Source: Cyanomargarita calcarea GSE-NOS-MK-12-04C
GTDB taxonomy: Bacteria > Cyanobacteriota > Cyanobacteriia > Cyanobacteriales > Nostocaceae
NCBI GenBank assembly: GCA_019359595.1
Contig: JAHHGZ010000022.1
Coordinates: forward strand, 62,001-126,000
Length of the DNA: 64,000 nucleotides
Direction: 5' to 3'
Shown here: positions 38,144 through 47,329 of the stretch, in pieces
Layout: each line of letters starts with the position of its first letter
Numbering within the stretch: position 1 is the first letter of the stretch
Position numbers and translations under genes: made by a program
Notes under the pieces: generated by a model
What the model saw: only the letters and a program-made list of their open reading frames with translations
The model's database searches: none
What the model was told of the DNA's origin: nothing

Positions 38144-38833
38144 TTACCTTTTTTTCGGTGCAGTCTTCGTTTGTCCAGTTCCTTCTTGTGTTGGCGAAGC
38201 CGTCACAGTAGGATTAACAGGAACAACACCTTCTGGTGTCGAGGGTTGATTGGGTACAACCGGCAAGGGAACTTGATTGGTTGTACCTGGAAGATTGAAG
38301 TTCGGGTTGGGTGGATTAATCGGAACAGATGGTGCGGTTCCCGGTGCCCCAGGATTTATGGGAAAATTGGGAATAGTAGGGAAAGGTGAGTTAATTGGTT
38401 GTTGAGAGGGACCAGGAATAATTCCCAAAGCAACGCGATCGCCTCCCACTCGTCGCAGGGTATCTAATGCCTGGATGACATCGTTATAAGTAGCTGAACG
38501 CGAAGCATTCAGTACCAAAACGCCGTTAGGATTTTGTTGGATATAGTTCCTTAAAGACTGTTCCAACTGTTGCTGTTGTATGGGCTGTTTTTCTACATAA
38601 ATTTGACCAACAGCGTCGAGAGTTACCAATAACTGCCCTCCCGGTTGCTGTGATGTTGCTGCAGCCGCTGTTGTACCGCTGTTGGCTTTAGGTAAATCAA
38701 TGTTAATTGCCTGTTGGCGAGTAAATTGTAAAGACGCTAACAGAAAGAACGTCAGGATACAGAAAATAACATCAATTAGGGGAATTATTTGGACTTGGAC
38801 TTCTTCAACTGGGGTATGCAGGTTAACTTTCAT
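38144..38833 (-). CDS. exbD: ExbD/TolR family protein with proline-rich tail
   Basis: A 229-residue protein. The single N-terminal membrane helix carries the ion-path aspartate (IIPLIDVIFCILTFFLLAS, about 17-35), followed by a periplasmic domain (about 50-140). Residues about 145-229 are an unusual Pro/Asn/Gly-rich, probably disordered extension (PGAPGTAPSVPINPPNPN). It should form a proton-driven motor with the ExbB product encoded 32 bp upstream, energising an outer-membrane TonB- or Tol-like partner. No TonB gene is nearby. Confidence 0.88.
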   Translation of the reverse strand: MKVNLHTPVEEVQVQIIPLIDVIFCILTFFLLASLQFTRQQAINIDLPKANSGTTAAAATSQQPGGQLLVTLDAVGQIYVEKQPIQQQQLEQSLRNYIQQNPNGVLVLNASRSATYNDVIQALDTLRRVGGDRVALGIIPGPSQQPINSPFPTIPNFPINPGAPGTAPSVPINPPNPNFNLPGTTNQVPLPVVPNQPSTPEGVVPVNPTVTASPTQEGTGQTKTAPKKR

Positions 38834-38865
38834 CGTCTCTATTGTTCAATTATCAGGTTCCTTTT

Positions 38866-39639
38866 CTATTCAGTGATATCAGTTTCTGTTGGAGGTTCGG
38901 GAGGTTGTTCCAAAAACCTATTTTTACCTCGTTTGCGGGGTGGAGTGAACTTTTCTCGTGTAGTTTCCTGCGTTATTTCTTCATTCAGTGCCAGTTGTTC
39001 TCGTGTCCGATTGCTAAAATCAGGCGGAGACTGACGGTAGAGCAGTTCTAAATCGTTCCCTGCTTTGCGAAAAATTCTGACTTGGTTAACTACAAAAGCT
39101 TGAAATAGACGATAAAATGCCAAACTGAAGATAGCAACAACTAGCCCTGCTGCTGTACTAATCAAAGATTCCCCAATACCAGTAGTCACTCCAGCGGTAG
39201 ATTCAGTTCCCAAATCGCCAATCTTAATTGCTCCTAGAGACTGATACAAACCCCAAACTGTACCAAATAACCCCAACAGAGGTGCAAGAGCAATTACAGT
39301 TTCCAAAAGTTTTTCTCCCCGACGCATCCCAGCAATCTCGTCTTCTGCTGTTGATTCCAATGCCAATCGGAAACTTTCTGCATCGGTTTGCGGCAGGCTT
39401 AGGGGTGCATAGAGAAACCGACCAATCGGTTTATCGGTTGCACGCCTAGCTATTTCCGCCGCCATTTCCCAATTTTCACGAGCAGCTTCCAAGACCCGCT
39501 CAACGATTTGCTTTTCTTGGCTCAAAATTCGCAGCCAAAACCACAGACGTTCAAAAATCACGCTCAAAGACAAGACTGATAGCGGCAGCAAGACGTACAT
39601 TGCCGGTCCGCCCTTTTTAAACTCAGCTATAATATCCAC
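38866..39639 (-). CDS. exbB: MotA/TolQ/ExbB proton channel
   Basis: A 257-residue membrane protein with three helices (about 15-35, 110-135, 150-180). The conserved channel segment is APLLGLFGTVWGLYQSLGAI, followed by GIGESLISTAAGLVVAIFSL. A basic C-terminal tail (TPPRKRGKNRF) is cytoplasmic. It forms the stator channel with the ExbD product just downstream; the two genes are one operon. Confidence 0.92.
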   Translation of the reverse strand: MDIIAEFKKGGPAMYVLLPLSVLSLSVIFERLWFWLRILSQEKQIVERVLEAARENWEMAAEIARRATDKPIGRFLYAPLSLPQTDAESFRLALESTAEDEIAGMRRGEKLLETVIALAPLLGLFGTVWGLYQSLGAIKIGDLGTESTAGVTTGIGESLISTAAGLVVAIFSLAFYRLFQAFVVNQVRIFRKAGNDLELLYRQSPPDFSNRTREQLALNEEITQETTREKFTPPRKRGKNRFLEQPPEPPTETDITE

Positions 39640-39861
39640 TGTTTTCGCTTACCTCCGTTAACTCCTCGAACAAGTATCCCAAAGCATCTTAATTTTAAAG
39701 ATTTATGCACAATTTCCAAACTCGTTTTAACTACCAATCGCTATTAATTTAGTCATAAGTTGCAATTAAGTAGCGTCTTCCATACCAAACTATGGCGGTT
39801 ATTCCCACAGGGAGTTTAGAGTATAATCTGCCAAAATTAAAGGTAACTGGAGGTCAAACAC

Positions 39862-40179
39862 ATGAAATTTTCAATTCAAGCAGTTTATGGTTGGTATCGA
39901 AATTTACTTCACAACCCTAAGTACCGCTGGTGGGCAATTATAGGTACGCTAGTTTATTTAGTCAGCCCAATTGATATTGCTCCTGACTTTCTACCTATTG
40001 TGGGACAAATTGACGATGTTTTCCTTTTGACATTGCTAATTTCTGAGGTGTCTCAGGTAGCCATTGAAGGTTTCAAGGCACGTAAAAATAGTAACCTAGA
40101 CGCCAACACCCCCAATCCAACAGACACTTCCAACTCCGCTACAGACACCATTGACGTTGATGCTGTGTCTGTTAAGTAG
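39862..40179 (+). CDS. YkvA/DUF1232 family protein
   Basis: A 105-residue protein. The DUF1232 core is YLVSPIDIAPDFLPIVGQID (about 33-52), flanked by hydrophobic stretches, suggesting membrane association. The last 30 residues are Asn/Thr/Asp-rich and probably disordered. A GGAGG lies 8 nt before the ATG. The function of the family is unknown. Confidence 0.85.
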   Translation: MKFSIQAVYGWYRNLLHNPKYRWWAIIGTLVYLVSPIDIAPDFLPIVGQIDDVFLLTLLISEVSQVAIEGFKARKNSNLDANTPNPTDTSNSATDTIDVDAVSVK

Positions 40180-40245
40180 TGCCCGCAGCGCAACAAAAAT
40201 TAATAAACATCGATCGCGGATTTTAAAGGATTACTCGGATTCCAC

Positions 40246-40512
40246 GGAAAAGAATAATTAATTTTTAGATCCTCCGTGAAATCCTTTAATCCCTTCAAAA
40301 TCCGCGATCGCCCGAAAGAATAATTAATTTTTAGATCCTCCGTGAAATCCTTTAATCCCTTCAAAATCCGCGATCGCCCGAAAGAATAATTAATTTTTAG
40401 ATCCTCCGTGAAATCCTTTAATCCCTTCAAAATCCGCGATCGCCCGAAAGAATAATTAATTTTTAGATTCTCCGTGAAATCCTTCAATCCCTTCAAAATC
40501 CGCGATCGCAAT
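40246..40512. repeat. 66-bp tandem repeat array, about four copies
   Basis: The unit CGAAAGAATAATTAATTTTT-AGATCCTCCGTGAAATCC-TTTAATCCCTTCAAAATCC-GCGATCGCC (66 bp) occurs about four times with few changes, each with a HIP1 site. As 66 is a multiple of three, the minus strand stays open for 103 codons (40200-40511) and would give a 22-residue repeat (RSRILKGLKDFTEDLKINYS plus FG). It lies 12 bp after the stop of the glycosidase gene. I regard it as a repeat, not a gene. Confidence 0.85.
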
Positions 40513-40523
40513 AGCCTGAATCG

Positions 40524-43500
40524 TTAAACAGGAGTTGCCACATCTTCTACAAACTCAGTCAAGACGCGGAATGCCTTCACAATATAATTAGCGCAATCCG
40601 AAGGAGAGGTATTGTAAAACGATCGCCAAGCTGATGCTTTATATTCGTCATAGCGATCGCCTTTTTCTGGGTGCAATTCTAACCATGCGACCCGCACAGC
40701 ATGACCGACTAATACATCCAACACGATATACTCTTCAATTTGGAGGTCGGGGTTCTTGGAAGCGATGGCGGCTAATTCCATCAAAGCTTCTATATTAACT
40801 TGACGGTACTCGGGTGACTCGATTTTATTTAATAAATGTTCAACTAGTAGGGCAAAGTTCTTTTCCCCAGGTGTCATTTCTGACAACATCACCTCACTAT
40901 CCAAACGATTCCGCCGTTCTAGTTTATCGCCAATTACTACGCCTTTAGAATGTTTCATCAACAGCCAAACTTGCTGGAAAAAGTCTTTGGGTACCCTTCC
41001 AGTTGTCCCTTCGGCTTTGCGATATCTCCGCCATCCACCGACTGGTTCTTCGATTTCCTCTATCAGTGTTAATGGTATTACCCAATTAATCTCACTTTCT
41101 TTTTGTTTGACGTGGAGTGATTCTTGCAGGCGTAATAAATTACTCATACCAGCATACTCTCGTAATACTTTGTTTAATTTTGTTTTGACTTCAAATGGTG
41201 AAAGTTGCATTAATTTTTCATAAGCTTCATCTTGAGTTACATACAACTCCCGCCCAATTTCGCTGGTCAGCAACAAAATCAGATAGCCGACTCTGATTGT
41301 CAACAATCCTTGAAATAACTCAGGCTCTGACTTGATGAGGATGCTCACATAAATTAGAATTTCTTGAGTTAATACGCGATCGCGTATATCCTCCCGACAG
41401 AAGTTATTAATTTTCTCGACGATTTCGCTGTGGGATAATGGTGTGGTTATCAATGATGCTTCACTGTAAGCTTTACCCACGGCAATCTGCTTCCCGCGCA
41501 CTACAACACTTGTGACCACATCAGACAAACCCATATCCGCCATTTGTAGCAAACCCGCAGCTCGACGCACAACCGCCCAGATTCCCAGTTCTGCGGCTTT
41601 GGTGTATACTTCATCCAGCAAGTCTGCTACAGTCACGGGAGTTTCAGAACCGCCAAAGCCAGTATCAAATTCGAGTCCGTGTAAACGTGTCAACGTCTGC
41701 AACAACTCTATTTGTTCGTAGATATTTTCTGCCGATCGCAAATAAGAAAGCAAACTATCTACGTTTGTTTCATACTCCATCTGGAATTCTTGGGTATGTC
41801 CTAACTGCCAATTCTTATCAGGATGGTAACCCAGGTAAAGATGGCGAGGTGCAGCATCTTTAACTGCAGACTGGGGAAATTCAAATTCCTCAAGAAAGTC
41901 AATCCGTTCGACGGTAGCTGTCAGCATCAACTGATTTAATCGTCCTAATTTGACTCGCACGCCGTGAAATACACCATTTTTCAATTCCTGCATTAAATTA
42001 AGTAATGCCTCACTGCCGGTTTCTAGGATGGTGTGTGTCAACATTAATGTTAGGGTAGGACGTCCTAAATCGCCCCAATACTTTTGAATATAAGCCAGTT
42101 CACCTCTAAGTTGTTCGACTAGAAAATGGTAATCAAGGGTTAAGTAGAACTGCTGGGCGTCTAAAAATGCGGATAAAAATACTACGTTCTCACTACCTAT
42201 ACGAAAAATTCTTGATGTTGTCAAACTTCTGGGACGGCGGGGGGGACGGCCAGTTAAACCGAGTTTGGCATTGCGTCCAATTTGGGTATAAATAGATAAC
42301 AATTCATCTGCTTCTCTAACTTGAATTGGTTCTATTTGTTTGGGTGTTTGCGTCTCAATCCCATAAACTTCTAGCTTTGATTGTAAATCTTCATCTTCAG
42401 CTAGTAAGGCAATTTGCACCAATGCTTCCCGATTTTTCCCCAAACACAAGTGTCGTCCTAAAGGGTCAATATCGCCAACGGCAAGTAACCCTTCACTCAA
42501 CATTTGCCCGAGAAGATATAAACTCTGTGCCCATACTAAAGGAATATTTTCATTAGGTAAACGCGGCTGACTCTGGGGTGCTAATTTTTCGGCTTCGATG
42601 TTCTCGGATGGCACATAATAAAGTTCTGGCAGCAGTAGCAAACCATTGCGTTCGACAAGTAATGACTCTAAACGCTCTTGATAATGGGTAACTTGCTCTT
42701 TTTCGCCGCAAAACAAGCTATCTAGTAGTAAATAGGTGAAAAATAGCGGCCATTCACATTCAATATGCTCAAATTGTTTAAGTTCCCCCGGTTCGTAATG
42801 CAAACGCTTGGTGTCTTCAATGACTGTTTGGTGTCCGTCGCGCAAGAAGCGTTTGCAGCCGTATTTTCCTTCCAGTTTGTTGATAATATCATTGCGAGTG
42901 CGATCGCGTAATTCGATATCTTCCACTGCAAACGCTGGAAAGCTAATCGCGCTCAACAATGCCGCATCAATTTCTTTAGAGCCAGATTCTCTCGGTAGTA
43001 ACGATTCTAGAGTAATTCTGGCGCGAGCGATTTCATCTGGCAGGACGTGAATTACCGATGCTTGACTACCACGCACGCCAAATAAATCCAGTCCATTCAT
43101 CGCTTCCAAAGCTGCTTTTGCCATCCCCACGGAACTAGCATTTAATTCTGGATTGCCATGATTAATTTTGTTTCCCCGTTCCCAAATTCCGTAATCTGGC
43201 GTCCGGTAAGCTCGTCCGATATAATAAACTAAATTTTGGACAAAATGTACTTCATCAATTGTGTAAACTATCTGCAATCCAGAAGCAGTCATTTGTGCCA
43301 GCATCAGCAAAAATATCGATGTGGCATCTAATTGCAAATGTCCCCATTCATCATCACCAACTACAATGTCCCCAGTAGTTGTGCTGTACTTCGCGTGTAA
43401 TGCATCCAATGGCGACTGTGTATGTTTAAATTCTTCTACTTTGTGTGACTGTCGCATCATCGCAAACAGCAGCCCACGCATCAGCTTGACGACGCTATGT

Positions 43501-43742
43501 TCTAACTCGTAAGTGCGTCCTTTATCTTCATCCACTTTCCGATATGCTAACGCCAAACCCCAAGCTGCCAAAATACTATATACATTATCTCGCACCCACG
43601 CATCAGTATAATCACCGTGAGCAGTTATTGCCGTAGAAGCAGGTAGCAAACCAGTAATTGGATTCTGCCGGATCAGGATGATTGTCTTGATTTGCTGATA
43701 ATAATAATCAAGGCGAGTTTGTAATTGGCTGGCTGTTTTCAT
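40524..43742 (-). CDS. GH15-like / phosphorylase kinase alpha-type protein
   Basis: A 1072-residue protein. The N-terminal (alpha/alpha)6 glucoamylase-like domain spans about 1-450, with NPITGLLPASTAITAHGDY, AWVRDNVYSILAAWGL, DEWGHLQLDATSIFLLML and GIWERGNKINHGNPELNASS. The rest resembles the long helical part of phosphorylase kinase alpha/beta subunits. Similar proteins are conserved in cyanobacteria, often annotated as GH15. Whether it hydrolyses glucan or is a regulatory relative is not settled. It is cytoplasmic, with no signal peptide, and probably linked to glycogen metabolism. Confidence 0.85.
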   Translation of the reverse strand: MKTASQLQTRLDYYYQQIKTIILIRQNPITGLLPASTAITAHGDYTDAWVRDNVYSILAAWGLALAYRKVDEDKGRTYELEHSVVKLMRGLLFAMMRQSHKVEEFKHTQSPLDALHAKYSTTTGDIVVGDDEWGHLQLDATSIFLLMLAQMTASGLQIVYTIDEVHFVQNLVYYIGRAYRTPDYGIWERGNKINHGNPELNASSVGMAKAALEAMNGLDLFGVRGSQASVIHVLPDEIARARITLESLLPRESGSKEIDAALLSAISFPAFAVEDIELRDRTRNDIINKLEGKYGCKRFLRDGHQTVIEDTKRLHYEPGELKQFEHIECEWPLFFTYLLLDSLFCGEKEQVTHYQERLESLLVERNGLLLLPELYYVPSENIEAEKLAPQSQPRLPNENIPLVWAQSLYLLGQMLSEGLLAVGDIDPLGRHLCLGKNREALVQIALLAEDEDLQSKLEVYGIETQTPKQIEPIQVREADELLSIYTQIGRNAKLGLTGRPPRRPRSLTTSRIFRIGSENVVFLSAFLDAQQFYLTLDYHFLVEQLRGELAYIQKYWGDLGRPTLTLMLTHTILETGSEALLNLMQELKNGVFHGVRVKLGRLNQLMLTATVERIDFLEEFEFPQSAVKDAAPRHLYLGYHPDKNWQLGHTQEFQMEYETNVDSLLSYLRSAENIYEQIELLQTLTRLHGLEFDTGFGGSETPVTVADLLDEVYTKAAELGIWAVVRRAAGLLQMADMGLSDVVTSVVVRGKQIAVGKAYSEASLITTPLSHSEIVEKINNFCREDIRDRVLTQEILIYVSILIKSEPELFQGLLTIRVGYLILLLTSEIGRELYVTQDEAYEKLMQLSPFEVKTKLNKVLREYAGMSNLLRLQESLHVKQKESEINWVIPLTLIEEIEEPVGGWRRYRKAEGTTGRVPKDFFQQVWLLMKHSKGVVIGDKLERRNRLDSEVMLSEMTPGEKNFALLVEHLLNKIESPEYRQVNIEALMELAAIASKNPDLQIEEYIVLDVLVGHAVRVAWLELHPEKGDRYDEYKASAWRSFYNTSPSDCANYIVKAFRVLTEFVEDVATPV

Positions 43743-43965
43743 GATTTGAGTTGATAAAGATTGACGGAATGCGCCCTGTATATAGAAAATTAGGAGTCTT
43801 GTAATCGGCGACCACGTTTTGCAGTAGATGTTCTATTATCTCTTGTTAATAGACTTTTGGCTTAAGAGCTTACTGCTGCAAACATCCATCCACATACATC
43901 TTTATAAGACCGCTGATGGTCGTTAAGATAGTCAACACTCAATCGATTCATTAGGTGCCTAAACT

Positions 43966-44070
43966 ATGATTTCCAAAGAAGCGCCTTTTATTCTTCGACT
44001 GTGGACAGTGAAAGAATACCATCAGATGGCTGCATCTGGGATTTTTCACCATTGCACTTTCCAAATTTAG
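43966..44070 (+). pseudogene. 5' fragment of a Uma2 family gene
   Basis: The frame from ATG 43966 reads FILRLWTVKEYHQMAASGIF, the characteristic start of a Uma2 protein (W-T-V-E-E-Y-H-x-M). It then diverges after about residue 28 and stops at 44070. The remaining 160 or so residues are missing from this window. The break point near 44050 coincides with the right end of the IS607-type element, which probably truncated it. Confidence 0.68.
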
Positions 44071-44133
44071 CGCTACAAAAAACCTTGTCAAACTTATCCA
44101 TTAATTGCTAAGTAGACAGGTAAACCACCAGCG

Positions 44134-45783
44134 CTAGGTTTTTAATTTGATATGAGGGGTACGGAGTACCTGCACAGTTTGACCAGCCCACTTAGTAAAC
44201 TGTATTTGCCGTGGCTTGCCATGCAAAAGACGGTTAGTCTTTACCTTTTTGTCCCCAAGAAAATAAAACTCGTTTCTGGCTATGCCGGAACAAATGTTTA
44301 TTTTCTTGCTCACCTTAGCCCATGCCCCCGACTTCAATCGATCCTCTGGTCTTTTAAAGTAACGAACATGACCCAACGGAAGCTTTTCAGTACGACCTTG
44401 GCCGCGCCGCGCTATTACCAAAGCGGCAGCACAACCAGAATTTAGCCCATAAAGAGCCATGTATTTTGTGATACCAATGACTGAAGTATAGGCTGGATCG
44501 ACTCTACTAAGTTCCACACCTTGCCTGATACAACGTGTTTCAATCAATTGGGTAAATTTGGAGTAAGCAAAATTAGACAGCATCCTTGCATATTTTTTGG
44601 AGCGTTCTTTAAGGGCTGCTTTTTTTTGCGTAAAGTCTAAATCTTCAATTGCTATTGGTACTTGATACTGTTGAGCGACTCGGACAATGGATGCAATCGC
44701 TTTTCCTAAAATATCTGAAGTTTGATTAGATGACTTGTCTTGAATATTAATTTTAATCGAACCGTGGCGAAGCAAATTTCCATGACGCTCGACAATTGCC
44801 CAATCAATACTGCTTGGATTAAAGTCTATTCCTAAAACGCCTTTTTCGGCAGAGGTAACGATAGTACCAACTACAGAGTCAACAATTGCATTGATATACC
44901 ATCTACCAGCACGATTGGCCAATTCGTAACTTACAGGTTTTAAGGTTCCCGTCCGATATTTTTGTTTATCAGCATGAGGCTTACCATCGGGGTATTTTGT
45001 AGGCGTTAATGCATCTGATAACCAATCAGAACCATAATTAAAGCTTACGCCATATAAAGTCACTGTTTTACCATATTTATTCACTAAACATGGTGGAACG
45101 GTAAGTGTCAATGTTTGTTCGGTAGGATTATATTTACAAAGTTGATTGCCTGCAATAAATAGCTTTGCACCTTCATAATAAATCCGGTTATTTCTAGCTC
45201 TTCGCCAATCTTCTAACCATTCTTGATGATTATTATAACCATTAATTATCTGGCGGTGCTGCTTGTCAAATAATCTACTACTACCGAAGGTGACGCTAAA
45301 CCGACCGCTGTCTCGTTGCTCCTTTAATTTGACAATTTTTGCTTGTAATGACTGTATTTTATTGGTTTTGTAGTGTAATTTTTTCTTGATGTGCTTAATT
45401 TTTAACTCATTTTTTTGTTTTTCAGCCTTGACCAATTGTTTCTCTAACTTTTTAATCGACTTCTTGACAGCCTTAATTGATTCGTAGCGTTCATCAATAT
45501 ATAAATTAACTAATTCAACTTGAGAAGTATAGGCAGCTTCTGCTTTGCTATAAGCGTTACGAGCATCTGTTGAAGACAACCCATATCTCAACTCTAACTC
45601 CTTAGAAATATCGCTTTCTAATTGGCGCTTAGTTTTATTTGTATCTGCCCCTAATTTGTTACGAATCGAGAAGCCTGTACGGATGGCAGAACCAAAAATT
45701 ACTGCATACTCTTCTAAAAAATAAACAGCTGCAACATTGTCTTGATTTTTCAATATTGAAGTTTGTATTGTTACTTTCGACAA
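44134..45783 (-). CDS. tnpB: Divergent TnpB-like protein of an IS607-type element
   Basis: A 549-residue relative of TnpB, the RNA-guided nuclease of IS605/IS607 elements. A long Lys/Glu-rich coiled-coil (about 98-158) precedes the core. The RuvC-I aspartate is in LGIDFNPSS (D320) and the RuvC-II glutamate in IAIEDLDF (E380). The RuvC-III region reads VDPAYTSVIGITKY (428-441) then NSGCAAALVIARRG (448-461). The usual CxxC...CxxC zinc finger is missing, and the expected third aspartate (D-x-N-A-A) is replaced by serine 449. The gene is otherwise uninterrupted. It may be a nuclease with altered active site, a nicking or non-cleaving guide protein, or a decayed product. Confidence 0.88.
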   Translation of the reverse strand: MSKVTIQTSILKNQDNVAAVYFLEEYAVIFGSAIRTGFSIRNKLGADTNKTKRQLESDISKELELRYGLSSTDARNAYSKAEAAYTSQVELVNLYIDERYESIKAVKKSIKKLEKQLVKAEKQKNELKIKHIKKKLHYKTNKIQSLQAKIVKLKEQRDSGRFSVTFGSSRLFDKQHRQIINGYNNHQEWLEDWRRARNNRIYYEGAKLFIAGNQLCKYNPTEQTLTLTVPPCLVNKYGKTVTLYGVSFNYGSDWLSDALTPTKYPDGKPHADKQKYRTGTLKPVSYELANRAGRWYINAIVDSVVGTIVTSAEKGVLGIDFNPSSIDWAIVERHGNLLRHGSIKINIQDKSSNQTSDILGKAIASIVRVAQQYQVPIAIEDLDFTQKKAALKERSKKYARMLSNFAYSKFTQLIETRCIRQGVELSRVDPAYTSVIGITKYMALYGLNSGCAAALVIARRGQGRTEKLPLGHVRYFKRPEDRLKSGAWAKVSKKINICSGIARNEFYFLGDKKVKTNRLLHGKPRQIQFTKWAGQTVQVLRTPHIKLKT

Positions 45784-45845
45784 CTACTACCACCGCCTTT
45801 AATTTATCTATTGATTAAATTATAGCGCTCTTGAAACGAATCAAA

Positions 45846-46457
45846 TCAACTAATATTTTCTGATTCAATCATTTTTTTGATTTCCGTCTTATATTTTCGT
45901 AAACTGTAAAGCCTTGAACTAAAACAATGGATTATTGCAAGTAAGTCTTCCACTAATTCTTGATGGGGAGAAAGAGATAATTGATTGACAACAGTAATTT
46001 TACAACTATACCAAGAACAGAACTCTTCTAGAAATTCAAACCCAAATCTGCATAATCTGTCTTTATAAGCAACAATGATATGAGAAATTTCGCCCATTCT
46101 TACTTGTTTCATTAAAGCCAAGAAGTTTTTACGTTTGAAGTTCAAGCCACTTCCTAAATCTTTTACCCATTCATCAACAGCTATACCAGCATTTAATGCA
46201 TATGTTTCCAGGGCTAGTCTTTGATGCTCTAAGTCAACTTTCTGAACATGAGTAGAAACGCGATAATAAACAACTATTTTCCCTTGTTTGAGTGGTTGCT
46301 CTATATTTAAAGCGTTGGCTATATCTTCCTCTGTATAATAGCGTTGGTTTCCTTTTCCTCTTTTTGCTGGTAAAGTTCCTTCCCTATCCCATCGACGTAA
46401 TGTCGATGTTGACTTTCCAATTAGAGTTCCGAATTCATGAGGTCGATATACAACCAT
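45846..46457 (-). CDS. tnpA: IS607 family serine transposase TnpA
   Basis: The start at ATG 46457 is preferred over a GTG at 46484. The product of 203 residues has an N-terminal MerR-like helix-turn-helix (FGTLIGKSTSTLRRWDREG, about 9-27), then a resolvase-type catalytic domain with the nucleophile serine in VVYYRVSTHVQ (S68), KDLGSGLNFKR and VAYKDRLCRFGFE. It should move the element without target preference and without duplication. Intact, so the element may still be mobile. The 62-bp gap to tnpB suggests co-transcription. Confidence 0.93.
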   Translation of the reverse strand: MVVYRPHEFGTLIGKSTSTLRRWDREGTLPAKRGKGNQRYYTEEDIANALNIEQPLKQGKIVVYYRVSTHVQKVDLEHQRLALETYALNAGIAVDEWVKDLGSGLNFKRKNFLALMKQVRMGEISHIIVAYKDRLCRFGFEFLEEFCSWYSCKITVVNQLSLSPHQELVEDLLAIIHCFSSRLYSLRKYKTEIKKMIESENIS

Positions 46458-46610
46458 AAAACTTATCCATATGTCTTTATGCACAACTTTAGCACATAAT
46501 GCATAGGTTTAGACAAGAAATCTCTTATCTAGTATAATCCGATCGCCCTGACTGACATCTTACCGCCAGTAATTCTCAGTTATAAACCCGGTTCAGAACA
46601 TCCCTAGTAC

Positions 46611-46644
46611 AGATCCCCGACAACTTTCAAAGAAAAGGGGATCT
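46611..46644. repeat. AGATCCCC hairpin repeat
   Basis: AGATCCCCGACAACTTT and AAAGAAAAGGGGATCT pair imperfectly. Same family as 18291 and 51657. Confidence 0.6.
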
Positions 46645-46810
46645 AAAAGGCTTCTGTAGCCCAATGAACCATTTAAATTGAAATTGAACTCGCGATATAA
46701 ATTAAAGACTCCAAAGTTAGAAGTTTCTTAAATGGTGTAATTTACCCAAAGGAAGACCCACAATCAGCTAGCCACAAATTAAGATATAAGTAAATATAAA
46801 TTCAATAAAA

Positions 46811-46981
46811 TTATTCAATCGCCTCAAGCTGCCTCCCTGTACTAATTCCTTGTAGAATAGATAACCCTACTCTTGCAGAACCAGTGTAATTGGCTTTTGT
46901 GAATCTTCCGGAATGCACTAAATTTCCGACGAAGTTTAATCTCGGTTTTATCTGACTAAAAATTGTCTTTGAGCTAAACAT
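46811..46981 (-). pseudogene. Possible 3' remnant of an unidentified gene
   Basis: A 56-codon frame with protein-like C-terminal sequence: LNFVGNLVHSGRFTKANYTG then SARVGLSILQGISTG. The Gly/Ser pattern resembles the FAD-closing end of some flavoprotein oxidoreductases, but the match is weak. The open frame extends a little upstream without a better start. It could equally be chance. Confidence 0.3.
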
Positions 46982-47329
46982 TAGGGCTTTTACATCTATA
47001 ATTACCTGAATCTGTCCAATTTTTTTTCAGTATTATCACATAATTTAGCAGATAATTCTCAGAAAAAAAACTACCTTGTAAGTTGTAAATATTTTGACTG
47101 TGTGAAGCTTAGAAATTATTTTTTTTGGGGCTTGACACAGATGATAAGAGTAGTAAAATTTACTCAAAGTAAACTGAAAATCAGGGCATTAGTGGCTTAC
47201 TTGTGTGCAATAGCACTAAAAAGTCACACGTACATATAGCATCTACCGGATTATGCGTTTTTACACGTTTCCGAGTTAGGATTATTACTTAGCGATGCCT
47301 TGATTGGATATCGATACCGAATTTTAGGA

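Larger units (their letters stand above)
44050..46520 (-). mobile_element. IS607-type insertion element (tnpA + tnpB)
   Basis: A MerR-HTH/serine recombinase gene followed on the same strand by a TnpB-like gene is the organisation of IS607. Ends are approximate: one lies where the Uma2 fragment breaks (about 44050), the other in the leader of tnpA (about 46500). IS607 elements have no terminal inverted repeats, so ends cannot be fixed by eye. Confidence 0.75.
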
